Part shown: positions 1 through 5,621 of the stretch, one piece after another
Numbering within the stretch: position 1 is the stretch's first letter
Layout of the letters: each line of letters starts with the position of its first letter
Assembly (NCBI GenBank): GCA_002384765.1
Contig: DGBM01000332.1
Span: forward strand, 1 to 6,220
From: Demequinaceae bacterium UBA4004
Lineage (GTDB): Bacteria > Actinomycetota > Actinomycetes > Actinomycetales > Demequinaceae
Direction of reading: 5' to 3'
DNA: 6,220 nucleotides
Notes under the pieces: generated by a model
What the model was told of the DNA's origin: nothing
The model's database searches: none
The model's input: the letters and a program-made list of their open reading frames with translations, nothing else
Program-made: the position numbers and the translations under genes

Positions 1-513
1 CGGGTCATCACCGACGCGGTGCGCGCAGTCGACGCAGCCCGTTCTCTTCCCGGCGTCGATGCCTCGCGCGTCGTGTTCAAGGGCGGGTCCCAGGGCGGCG
101 GGGTGGCGCTCGGCGTCGCCGGGCTGGTGCCGGACCTCGCGGCCGTCATGCCCGATGTGCCGTTCCTGTGCCACTTTGAGCGAGCCCTCGAACTCGTGGA
201 CTCGATGCCGTACGGAGAGATCAGGCAGTACCTGTCGGTGCACCGCGACGTCGACGATCGCGTCTTCGCCACCCTGAGCTACTTCGACGGCGTGAACTTC
301 GCGAAGCGCGCCGCCGTCGCGTCGCTGTGGTCGGTGTCCCTGATGGACGAGATCTGCCCGCCGTCCACGGTATTCGCCGCCTTCAACTGGTACGGAGGCG
401 CGTCGGAAACGGCGTCAAAGCAGATCGAGATCTACCCGTTCAACGGGCACGAGGGCGGCCAGGCGCACCAAGTCGCCAAGCAACTGCAGTTCGTGGCCGA
501 CGTTCTGGGATGA
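1..513 (+). CDS. Acetylxylan esterase / cephalosporin-C deacetylase family (AXE1), C-terminal half, 5' truncated by window edge
   Basis: An alpha/beta-hydrolase of the AXE1 family, which removes acetyl groups from xylo-oligosaccharides and similar small acetylated substrates. The frame is open from base 1, so the gene begins outside the window; 170 codons are visible, against roughly 320 for the family. The complete catalytic triad lies in this half. The nucleophile Ser is in GGSQGGG (visible residue 30, bases 88-90), the Asp is in LMDEICPP (residue 116), and the His is in NGHEGG (residue 150). The family blocks [10 protein letters not shown] and [10 protein letters not shown] also match. No signal peptide can be judged because the N-terminus is missing. 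The stop is 18 bp from the msrA stop on the other strand, so the two genes converge. The family call is firm; the natural substrate is inferred. Confidence 0.93.
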   Translation, partial: RVITDAVRAVDAARSLPGVDASRVVFKGGSQGGGVALGVAGLVPDLAAVMPDVPFLCHFERALELVDSMPYGEIRQYLSVHRDVDDRVFATLSYFDGVNFAKRAAVASLWSVSLMDEICPPSTVFAAFNWYGGASETASKQIEIYPFNGHEGGQAHQVAKQLQFVADVLG

Positions 514-531
514 CGGCAGGACGCGGGGGCG

Positions 532-1176
532 TCAGGAGTAACTGACCTGGCAGAACCCGTGATTGCAGTAGCCGCCTGGGTTCTTGTAGAGGTACTGCTG
601 GTGGTAGTCCTCGGCATCGTAGAACTCGCCGTCTCCCGCGGCGTCGACCATGTCGATCTGCGTGGAAATCGCACCGAAGCCCTTGCTCGCGAGGCGAGCC
701 TGATACGCGTCGCGTGAGGCTTCGGCGGCCTTCAGTTGCTCGAGCGTGGTGGCAAAGATCGCGGATCGATACTGGGTGCCGACGTCACCGCCCTGACGGT
801 GGGGCGTGGTCGGGTCGTGGTTCTCCCAGAATGCCGCGAGCAGCGTCTCCACCGAGACCTTGGCGGGGTCGTACACCACCTGGACGGCTTCCGTGTGGCC
901 CGTAAGTGACGTGCACGTTTCCTGGTACGTGGGGTTCTTGGTCCAACCGCCGATGTACCCGGCGGCGGTGGAGTGCACGCCGTCGATCTGCCAGAAGATG
1001 CGCTCCGCGCCCCAGAAACATCCCATCCCGACATACAGGACCGCGAAGCCCTCGGGCCACGGACCCTGCAGCGGCGTTCCCAGCACCGCGTGGCGATCCG
1101 CGACCCGCAACGGGGTGTCGCGCCCCACCAGGGCCTTGTCCTTGGTCACCATCTGTGTCTTCGTCACACCGAGCAT
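532..1176 (-). CDS. msrA: Peptide-methionine (S)-S-oxide reductase MsrA
   Basis: Reduces the S epimer of methionine sulfoxide, free or in proteins, to methionine, normally using thioredoxin; it is a cytosolic oxidative-damage repair enzyme. The 214-aa protein is the long, E. coli-like form. The catalytic Cys53 is in GCFWG (residues 52-56), followed by AAGYIGG, TGHTEAV with Glu96, FWENHDP, and [11 protein letters not shown] with Asp131. The tail motif GYCNHGFC supplies two candidate resolving cysteines, Cys204 and Cys209. There is no fused MsrB domain. I chose the ATG at 1174-1176 because GGAGGT lies 7 nt upstream. A GTG at 1183-1185, three codons earlier, is also in frame but sits inside that Shine-Dalgarno sequence. 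The gene is divergent from the AI-2E gene with a 71-bp gap. It looks monocistronic. Confidence 0.96.
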   Translation of the reverse strand: MLGVTKTQMVTKDKALVGRDTPLRVADRHAVLGTPLQGPWPEGFAVLYVGMGCFWGAERIFWQIDGVHSTAAGYIGGWTKNPTYQETCTSLTGHTEAVQVVYDPAKVSVETLLAAFWENHDPTTPHRQGGDVGTQYRSAIFATTLEQLKAAEASRDAYQARLASKGFGAISTQIDMVDAAGDGEFYDAEDYHQQYLYKNPGGYCNHGFCQVSYS

Positions 1177-1177
1177 G

Positions 1178-1191
1178 TGATGCACCTCCGA
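1178..1191 (-). promoter_or_regulatory. Shine-Dalgarno sequence of msrA that decides the start codon
   Basis: On the minus strand the msrA leader reads GGAGGT-gcatcac-ATG, a strong ribosome binding site 7 nt before the ATG at 1174-1176. The competing in-frame GTG at 1183-1185 overlaps the GGAGGT itself and has no ribosome binding site of its own, so it is unlikely to be used. Confidence 0.7.
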
Positions 1192-1235
1192 TCCTTCAAC
1201 GTCGTGGGGTATCGGTTGTGTTCCAGTGCCCGCGA

Positions 1236-1247
1236 TACGCTCGGTTC
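1236..1247 (+). promoter_or_regulatory. Candidate -10 element giving a leaderless transcript of the AI-2E gene
   Basis: TACGCT at 1236-1241 fits the actinobacterial TANNNT -10 pattern. It is followed by exactly 6 nt (cggttc) and then the ATG at 1248, which places the expected transcription start on the A of the ATG. No Shine-Dalgarno sequence precedes this ATG, as expected for a leaderless mRNA. No convincing -35 is visible; only a TTG at 1216-1218 lies near the right place. Inferred from spacing. Confidence 0.45.
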
Positions 1248-2498
1248 ATGGCGTCAGACGAGTTCACTCCCGAAGAGGCTGCGGGCGCGGTCGAAGACGT
1301 GATCGGAAGCACCGAAGACAGCGTCGTCACGACCGTTCCCTTGTCCTTGAGGGTCGCGGGCGCGTGGTCTTGGCGCATCATCGTGGTCGGCATTGTGGTC
1401 ATCGCGATCGGAAACGTGCTGGCGTTGCTGAGCCCCGTGGTGCTACCTCTCGTGATCGCACTGCTCATCGCCGCCCCCCTCGAACGTCTGGTGAGTTGGA
1501 TGCACCGGAGGAAGATTCCGCGGGGACTGGGCGCCGCGATCGCCGTGCTGCTGCTCGTGACCGTCGTGCTCGGCCTCGCAGTGGCCATCGGCACGTCGGT
1601 CATCAGCGGCTTCGACTCGCTACGCCAATCCGCCGCCGAGGGTTTTGACACGCTGGTCACGTGGCTCGTCGACGGTCCGCTGCACGTGTCGAGCGACCAA
1701 GTTAACGGCACGGTCGACCAGATCATGAACGCCGCTCGCGACAATGCGTGGGGCCTCGCCTCGGGTGCCTGGAGCGTCACGGGGACACTGGGTGCGCTCG
1801 CGGCCGGAGTGGTGCTCGCGCTGCTGTCCCTCTACTTCTTCTTGCGCGACGGCGCCCAGATGTGGGGCTTCTTCGTGAGCCTTGCGCCCAAGCGTGGGCG
1901 CGTCAGCATGGACCGCGCGGGCCGGGCGGGCTGGACCACCCTGCGGCGCTACACGCAGACATCGGTATTCGTCGCCTTCATCGACGCCGTCGGCATCGGC
2001 ACCGGCGCCTGGATCCTCGGCGTCCCGTTGGCGCTTCCCATCGCCATCGCGGTGTTCATGTTCTCGTTCATCCCCCTCTTTGGCGCGGGGATCTCCGGCG
2101 CCGTGGCGGTGCTGGTGGCGCTCGTCGATGGCGGCTGGGTGACGGCCCTGCTGATGTTGCTGGTCGTCCTGTTCGTCCAGCAGACCGAAGGCAACATCCT
2201 CTATCCGTGGTTGTTCGGCAAGGCCGCCTCGGTGCATCCCATGGCTATCCTGCTGGCCGTGGCGGCCGGCACGCTCCTGGCGGGCCTCGCCGGCGCGGTC
2301 ATCGCCGTGCCGATCCTCGCGTTCACGGTGGCGTTCGCGCGCGGCCTGCACAAGGAGTTCATCCTGTCGCGCGAGGACGAGTTCCCGATCACCGGTCAGA
2401 TCCCCCTGATCGCGGAGAAGTCCAAGGAGGCGTTCAGGCGCGCGCGCACCAAGGTCACCACCTCGCAAATCAAGGTGCGCAAGCGCCGCAAGCGCTGA
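1248..2498 (+). CDS. AI-2E family transporter (YdiK/PerM/TqsA-like membrane protein)
   Basis: A 416-aa polytopic membrane protein of the AI-2E transporter family. The family name comes from E. coli TqsA, an autoinducer-2 exporter; some other members are reported as cation/proton antiporters, so the substrate here is unknown. A hydrophilic acidic N-terminus of about 35 residues precedes helices near 42-75 and 92-110. Then comes the poorly hydrophobic stretch of roughly 110-175 typical of the family, and several helices up to about 370. Family motifs are YFFLRDG (196-202), FIPLFG (274-279), QQTEGNILYP (311-320) and SVHP (328-331). The C-terminus ends in a very basic VRKRRKR tail. The frame is open far upstream, but the ATG at 1248 is where family-like sequence begins, and it has a -10 element at leaderless spacing. 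rlmC follows after 18 bp and is probably in the same transcript. Confidence 0.92.
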   Translation: MASDEFTPEEAAGAVEDVIGSTEDSVVTTVPLSLRVAGAWSWRIIVVGIVVIAIGNVLALLSPVVLPLVIALLIAAPLERLVSWMHRRKIPRGLGAAIAVLLLVTVVLGLAVAIGTSVISGFDSLRQSAAEGFDTLVTWLVDGPLHVSSDQVNGTVDQIMNAARDNAWGLASGAWSVTGTLGALAAGVVLALLSLYFFLRDGAQMWGFFVSLAPKRGRVSMDRAGRAGWTTLRRYTQTSVFVAFIDAVGIGTGAWILGVPLALPIAIAVFMFSFIPLFGAGISGAVAVLVALVDGGWVTALLMLLVVLFVQQTEGNILYPWLFGKAASVHPMAILLAVAAGTLLAGLAGAVIAVPILAFTVAFARGLHKEFILSREDEFPITGQIPLIAEKSKEAFRRARTKVTTSQIKVRKRRKR

Positions 2499-2507
2499 CG
2501 CGCGCTT
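2490..2507 (+). promoter_or_regulatory. Hairpin enclosing the AI-2E stop codon, just before rlmC
   Basis: AAGCGC (2490-2495) and GCGCTT (2502-2507) form a perfect 6-bp stem whose 6-nt loop TGACGC holds the AI-2E stop codon. The rlmC GTG start lies 9 nt beyond and has no Shine-Dalgarno sequence. There is no T tract, so I do not read it as an intrinsic terminator. A role in coupling rlmC translation to ribosomes finishing the AI-2E gene is possible but is inference. Confidence 0.25.
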
Positions 2508-2516
2508 CCGTTCGCC

Positions 2517-3671
2517 GTGGAGTGTCTCGCCTACGATTCCGGCCGGTGTCGTTCCTGCACGCTCATCGAGACGCCCTACCCGCGGCAAGTCGCGTCCAAG
2601 CAGGACGCGCTCGAACGCCTGCTGTCCGCGGCGCTGGGAGACGCGGCCTCCGCCATCGCGTGGCGGGAGCCGGTGGTCGGCCCCGAGTCGGGGTTCCGCA
2701 CTAAGGCGAAGATGGTGGTGGCGGGCACGATTGAGGAGCCGACGGTCGGCATCCTCGACGCTGCCGGCCATGGGGTGGACCTCCGGGACTGTCCGCTGTA
2801 CGACCCCGCGCTGACCGCGGCGTTTCCGATCCTCGCGACCTTTGTCACGGTGGCTGCCTTGCGGCCGTACAGCGTGCCCGAGCGGCGCGGGGAACTGAAG
2901 CACATCATCCTGACCGCATCGCCGGCAGGCGAGCTGATGGCCCGATTCGTGTTGCGCTCCACCGAAGCGTTGGCGCGGATCCGCAAGCACCTCGCTTGGT
3001 TGCAAGAGCAGTTGCCCGCGCTGGTCGTGGTGACCGTCAACGTGCTCCCCGAGCATCGTGCCGTCGTGGAAGGCGATGTCGAGATCGTCCTCACGGAGCG
3101 CGACGAACTGCACATGGATCTCGGATCTGTGGACCTGCGCCTACGCCCGCAAAGCTTCTTCCAGACCAACACCGACGTGGCCCGGGCGCTGTACGCGCAG
3201 GTGGCGCAGTGGGTTGGGGAGTCGCGCCCGGTTTCCGTGTGGGACCTGTACTGCGGCGTCGGAGGCTTCGCGCTCCACTGTCTTGCCGACGGCCGCACCG
3301 TCACCGGCGTCGAATCGTCAGAACAGGCCGTGCTCAGCGCGCGCGCCACGGCCGCACAGATGGCGGGCCGGGGTGTGCCTGGGGCCGCCGACGCCCATTT
3401 TGTGGTCGCCGACGCGCCGGCGTGGGCCGAAACTCACGCCGCTCCCGACGTGGTCATCGTGAACCCGCCTCGGCGTGGCCTGGGAGCCGCACTGGCCGGA
3501 TGGCTCGAATCCAGCGGCGTGGGCCGTGTGGTCTACTCGAGCTGCAACGCGGTCACGCTCGCGCGGGACCTGGCAGCCATGCCGTCGCTCGTGCCCGTGA
3601 GGGGCAGGCTGCTGGACATGTTCCCGCACACCGAGCATTTCGAGGCAGTTGTGCTGCTCGAGCGGCACTGA
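2517..3671 (+). CDS. rlmC: 23S rRNA (uracil(747)-C(5))-methyltransferase RlmC (RumB)
   Basis: A SAM-dependent RNA m5U methyltransferase of the TrmA/RlmC/RlmD family; the E. coli orthologue methylates U747 of 23S rRNA. It has 384 aa and aligns along its whole length with E. coli RumB as I recall it. Cysteines 3, 11 and 14 (ECLAYDSGRCRSC) plus Cys92 (DCPLYD) would bind a [4Fe-4S] cluster. Next come GFRTKAKM (59-66), RPQSFFQTN, the SAM-binding WDLYCGVGGF (242-251) and NPPRRG (316-321). The catalytic nucleophile is Cys343 in SSCN and the catalytic base is Glu376 in HTEHFE. There is no N-terminal TRAM domain, which favours RlmC over RlmD. The GTG start has no clear Shine-Dalgarno sequence, but the conserved Cys3 requires a start at or very near it. 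It lies 18 bp after the AI-2E gene and converges on greA. Confidence 0.95.
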   Translation: MECLAYDSGRCRSCTLIETPYPRQVASKQDALERLLSAALGDAASAIAWREPVVGPESGFRTKAKMVVAGTIEEPTVGILDAAGHGVDLRDCPLYDPALTAAFPILATFVTVAALRPYSVPERRGELKHIILTASPAGELMARFVLRSTEALARIRKHLAWLQEQLPALVVVTVNVLPEHRAVVEGDVEIVLTERDELHMDLGSVDLRLRPQSFFQTNTDVARALYAQVAQWVGESRPVSVWDLYCGVGGFALHCLADGRTVTGVESSEQAVLSARATAAQMAGRGVPGAADAHFVVADAPAWAETHAAPDVVIVNPPRRGLGAALAGWLESSGVGRVVYSSCNAVTLARDLAAMPSLVPVRGRLLDMFPHTEHFEAVVLLERH

Positions 3672-3675
3672 GCAT

Positions 3676-3712
3676 GGGCGCGGAGCGCCCCGGACGTGGG
3701 CGCCGGTGGCGC
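3676..3712. terminator. Two adjacent GC hairpins between convergent rlmC and greA, possible bidirectional terminator
   Basis: The 42-bp gap between the two stop codons is almost filled by two perfect small hairpins. The first is GGGCGC-gga-GCGCCC at 3676-3690; the second is GCGCC-ggt-GGCGC at 3700-3712. Both are symmetric, so they could form in either transcript. Neither strand has a T tract after the stem, so a classical intrinsic terminator is not shown. The position suggests termination or 3'-end protection for both genes. Confidence 0.4.
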
Positions 3713-3713
3713 G

Positions 3714-4199
3714 CTATGGAACGAAGGGTTCGACCTCGATGATGTCGACCTCGATGTCATTGCCATTCGGCGCCTGGTAGGACGTGCTGTCGCCCACCTT
3801 CTTGCCGATGAGTGCCTCACCCAGCGGAGACTGCGCGCTGAACACGTCGAGGTCGGTTCCGACGGCGACCTCGCGGGAGCCCACGAGGAAGCGCATCTGG
3901 CGGCCCGCAACCTTGGCGGTCACCACCGACCCGGACTGGACGGTGCCGTCCTGGGACGGCTCGCCGACGTGGGCCGACTCGAGGATGCCGCGGAGCTGCT
4001 TGATGCGGGCCTCTTGCTTGCCCTGCTCCTCGCGGGCGGCGTGGTAGCCCCCGTTTTCCTTGAGGTCTCCCTCTTGGCGGCGCTCGTCGATTTCGTTGGC
4101 GATGTCGACGCGCCCCACCGTGATGAGGTGGTCGTACTCCTGCTGAAGGCGGTCGTAAGCCTCTTGGGTCAGCCAGGTACTGGTCTGCTCGGTCATCAT
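3714..4199 (-). CDS. greA: Transcription elongation factor GreA
   Basis: Binds the secondary channel of RNA polymerase and stimulates cleavage of the backtracked transcript 3' end, rescuing arrested complexes. The 161-aa length is normal. An N-terminal antiparallel coiled coil (about 9-80) carries the tip motif GDLKENGGYHAA; Asp45 and Glu48 match the acidic residues that position Mg2+ in the active site (Asp41 and Glu44 in E. coli). The C-terminal FKBP-like domain follows, with SPLGEALIGKKVGD near 124-137. The start is ambiguous between tandem ATGs at 4197-4199 and 4194-4196. AAGGA upstream is 4 nt from the first and 7 nt from the second, so the second may be preferred, giving 160 aa. The next gene upstream on this strand is DUF4307, 80 bp away, with a likely separate promoter for greA in between. 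Confidence 0.96.
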   Translation of the reverse strand: MMTEQTSTWLTQEAYDRLQQEYDHLITVGRVDIANEIDERRQEGDLKENGGYHAAREEQGKQEARIKQLRGILESAHVGEPSQDGTVQSGSVVTAKVAGRQMRFLVGSREVAVGTDLDVFSAQSPLGEALIGKKVGDSTSYQAPNGNDIEVDIIEVEPFVP

Positions 4200-4224
4200 C
4201 TCTTCCTTCTTGGCGAAGTGGTCA

Positions 4225-4254
4225 AGGCTAACGAATAGATCGCCACGACCACAA
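4225..4254 (-). promoter_or_regulatory. Candidate promoter of greA
   Basis: On the minus strand TTGTGG (4249-4254) and TAGCCT (4225-4230) are separated by 18 bp, a reasonable -35/-10 pair for an actinobacterial primary sigma factor. This predicts a leader of about 20 nt that contains the greA Shine-Dalgarno sequence. Inferred from pattern and spacing. Confidence 0.4.
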
Positions 4255-4272
4255 ACACGCCGTATGGCGCGC
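4255..4272 (-). terminator. Weak hairpin after the DUF4307 gene
   Basis: Reading the minus strand, GCGCGCC-atac-GGCGTGT can form a 7-bp stem that includes two G-T pairs, starting 8 nt after the DUF4307 stop. It is followed by TTGTGG, which is only slightly T-rich. It may end the DUF4307 transcript before the greA promoter, but it is a weak candidate. Confidence 0.27.
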
Positions 4273-4279
4273 GGGTGAC

Positions 4280-4669
4280 TTAGTCGGCCTCGCAGTAGTG
4301 CACCAAGGCGGTTGTCGCCTCTTCGGTGGTGACGATGGGGGTGGTGACGCGCTGCTCAGCACCGTCGGCGGGGTCGAAGTGTGCGGTGGTCACGCCCACC
4401 TCGGCAAACCGCACGTTGAGCGCCCGCAGGTGGCAGGTGGCGGGCTGGTCGCCGTACAGGAACACGTCGTAGGTGACGGTCGCGGCGGTGGGCGAGATGA
4501 TCTCAAATCCGACCTCCTGCCAGCGCACCGGCTGGTCCGCAATCCACCACCCCCACACACTGGCCAGGCCGATGAGTGCCGCCAGGCCGATGCCTACCAG
4601 CCAGCGGGCACGCGTCGACAGGCGCGCTCTGGTCGGAGCGTCGTCGTCGAGGGATTCGTCAAGAGTCAT
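4280..4669 (-). CDS. DUF4307 family membrane protein
   Basis: A 129-aa actinobacterial protein of unknown function, resembling the product of Rv1081c. A charged N-terminus of about 22 residues is followed by one transmembrane helix (about 23-43, ending GWWIA). The remaining 85 residues form a beta-rich soluble domain, probably outside the membrane. The domain has the family pattern VGFEIISPTAATVTYDVF, then Cys79 in PATCHLRAL, a VGV strand, and a terminal VHYCEAD with Cys126. The two cysteines are well placed for a disulfide in an exported domain; this is inference. The ATG at 4667-4669 has no Shine-Dalgarno sequence. The frame stays open far upstream on this strand, but that part is antisense to the next gene and resembles nothing. 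The gene is divergent from the small membrane-protein gene, with 20 bp between start codons, and lies upstream of greA on the same strand. Confidence 0.85.
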   Translation of the reverse strand: MTLDESLDDDAPTRARLSTRARWLVGIGLAALIGLASVWGWWIADQPVRWQEVGFEIISPTAATVTYDVFLYGDQPATCHLRALNVRFAEVGVTTAHFDPADGAEQRVTTPIVTTEEATTALVHYCEAD

Positions 4670-4677
4670 TGTGAGGC

Positions 4678-4683
4678 AGGATA
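4678..4683 (-). promoter_or_regulatory. Candidate -10 element for a near-leaderless DUF4307 transcript
   Basis: The minus strand reads TATCCT, then 8 nt (gcctcaca), then the ATG of the DUF4307 gene. A start of transcription at the ATG or 1-3 nt before it would follow, matching the absence of a Shine-Dalgarno sequence. No good -35 is visible. The same bases read AGGATA on the plus strand, where AGGA is the only ribosome binding site candidate for the gene starting at 4690. Confidence 0.4.
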
Positions 4684-4689
4684 GACCCC

Positions 4690-4926
4690 GTGTCCGCCTT
4701 TGATCCTCGGTATTACCAAGTCGGCCCCGGTTTCTGGGGTTTTCTCGCGACGTTCGTGATGGCACTTGCGGTGATTGTGATCTATCGGTCGCTGTCCAAG
4801 CACTTGCGCAAGATCCGCAGGGACGAGGAGCGCGCTCGAGAGGAACTGAGGATGAAGAGTTCAGGCTCCGAAGACCGCGAGGGCGGCGGCGATGTAGTGG
4901 CACGCGAATCCGGCGACAGTGAGTGA
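4690..4926 (+). CDS. Small single-helix membrane protein, Rv1083-like, function unknown
   Basis: A 78-aa protein with one transmembrane helix near residues 15-33 (PGFWGFLATFVMALAVIVIY). It is followed by a strongly basic stretch (SKHLRKIRR, 36-44) that should lie in the cytosol, a charged region likely to be helical, and a Gly/Glu/Ser-rich low-complexity tail. Similar short proteins with a PGxxGFxxTF start are common in Actinobacteria beside mca; M. tuberculosis Rv1083 is the counterpart I recall. No function is known to me. The GTG start is preceded by a weak AGGA 8 nt upstream. It is divergent from DUF4307, and its last 22 codons, including the stop, overlap the 3' end of trhA on the other strand. 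The upstream neighbour expected from synteny, mca, is absent. Confidence 0.75.
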   Translation: MSAFDPRYYQVGPGFWGFLATFVMALAVIVIYRSLSKHLRKIRRDEERAREELRMKSSGSEDREGGGDVVARESGDSE

Positions 4927-5556
4927 GTGGAAGATCTCGTGGTAGCCGAAGTAGCGCGCTGACGCTCCGGGCCACTTGAAGCCGTAGAACACGGCCCCCA
5001 CGGTGTAGCACACGCCGCCCGCGCCGATGAGCGCGACCACGGCCCCACCGCCGGCGTCGTAGAACGGGCCGATGTAGGCCACGGCTACCCATCCGAGGGC
5101 AACGTACATGGGCACGTACACCCACCGGGGCGCGTTGAGGAACAGAATGCGCGACAGCAGGCCCAGCACCGCGCCGGTCCAGACGATCGACAGGGCGACG
5201 GTGGCGGTGTCCCGATCGAGCAGGATCACGCACAGGGGTGTATAGGTTCCGGCGATGATCAGGAAGATGTTCGCGTGGTCCATGCGGCGCAGGACTGCTC
5301 GCGCCTTGGGTGACCAGTTTCCGCGGTGATACACGGCCGATGTGCCGAACAGGTTCACGGCCGTGAGCGTGAAGATTGCCGACGACACGCGCCCCGCGAG
5401 GGTGGGCGCAAACACCATGAGCACCATGCCGCCGATGAGCACCAGCGGCGCCGCTCCGAGGTGCAGCCATCCGCGTAGTAGGGGCTTGTCGATCGTGGGC
5501 GGGGCGTCATCGCGCACGGGGGTCTGGCCCGGAGCGGGCGACGGTGTCTTGGCCAC
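4861..5556 (-). CDS. trhA: PAQR family membrane homeostasis protein TrhA (hemolysin III family)
   Basis: A seven-helix membrane protein of the hemolysin III / YqfA / PAQR group in the CREST superfamily. Bacterial members are linked to membrane energetics and fluidity; true hemolysis is doubtful for most. The 231-aa protein has a Pro-rich hydrophilic N-terminus (1-25) followed by helices from about 33 to 228. The superfamily's presumed metal-site residues are present: Ser73 and His77 in TSAVYHRG, Asp93 in RMDHANI, and His206 and His210 in GYHEIFH. The frame is open upstream to 5700, but that part would run into the prenyltransferase gene. I chose the GTG at 5554-5556 because TATCGT lies exactly 6 nt before it, fitting a leaderless start. 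The 3' end overlaps the small-protein gene by 66 bp on the opposite strand. It corresponds in position to Rv1085c. Confidence 0.92.
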   Translation of the reverse strand: MAKTPSPAPGQTPVRDDAPPTIDKPLLRGWLHLGAAPLVLIGGMVLMVFAPTLAGRVSSAIFTLTAVNLFGTSAVYHRGNWSPKARAVLRRMDHANIFLIIAGTYTPLCVILLDRDTATVALSIVWTGAVLGLLSRILFLNAPRWVYVPMYVALGWVAVAYIGPFYDAGGGAVVALIGAGGVCYTVGAVFYGFKWPGASARYFGYHEIFHSLTVAGFACHYIAAALAVFGA

Positions 5557-5562
5557 AAACTT

Positions 5563-5590
5563 ACGATACCGTAGGTTGGCGAACGCGCAA
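5563..5590 (-). promoter_or_regulatory. Candidate promoter of trhA, leaderless
   Basis: The minus strand has TTGCGC (5585-5590), a 16-bp spacer, TATCGT (5563-5568), then aagttt and the GTG at 5556. The six-base gap puts transcription start on the G of the start codon. No Shine-Dalgarno sequence is present. The -35 match is only partial, and the element overlaps the candidate promoter for the prenyltransferase. Confidence 0.5.
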
Positions 5591-5603
5591 TTCGTCGTAG
5601 CAT
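5576..5603 (+). promoter_or_regulatory. Candidate promoter of the cis-prenyltransferase gene
   Basis: TTGGCG (5576-5581) and TAGCAT (5598-5603) are 16 bp apart on the plus strand. Transcription would start near 5610, giving a leader of about 12 nt that consists almost only of the Shine-Dalgarno sequence GGAGGG (5611-5616) and the start-codon spacer. Inferred; the -35 match is modest. Confidence 0.4.
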
Positions 5604-5621
5604 CGTGTCCGGAGGGTGTCG

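Noticed and set aside
520..533. Small inverted repeat GACGC-gggg-GCGTC between the esterase and msrA stops
   Set aside because: Only a 5-bp stem, no T tract, and it runs into the msrA stop codon; likely chance at this GC content.
906..1247. Upstream in-frame extension of the AI-2E gene back to 906
   Set aside because: The added 114 residues are Arg/Pro-rich and antisense to msrA; the ATG at 1248 with its -10 element is a better start.
1620..3113. A 497-codon open frame on the minus strand, antisense to the AI-2E gene and rlmC
   Set aside because: It lies opposite two genes with clear family motifs. Its composition (runs of Arg, Gly, Glu, Gln, His, Asp) is what GC-rich codon bias gives in the shadow frame, and it has no recognisable domain.
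3696..4238. A 180-codon plus-strand open frame opposite greA
   Set aside because: Leu/Val/Ala/Gly-rich shadow of greA, whose motifs are unambiguous on the minus strand.
4670..5470. Upstream in-frame extension of the DUF4307 frame to 5470 on the minus strand
   Set aside because: It is the shadow of trhA and of the small membrane-protein gene, with Arg/Pro/His-rich sequence and no family similarity; the DUF4307 family starts near the ATG at 4669.
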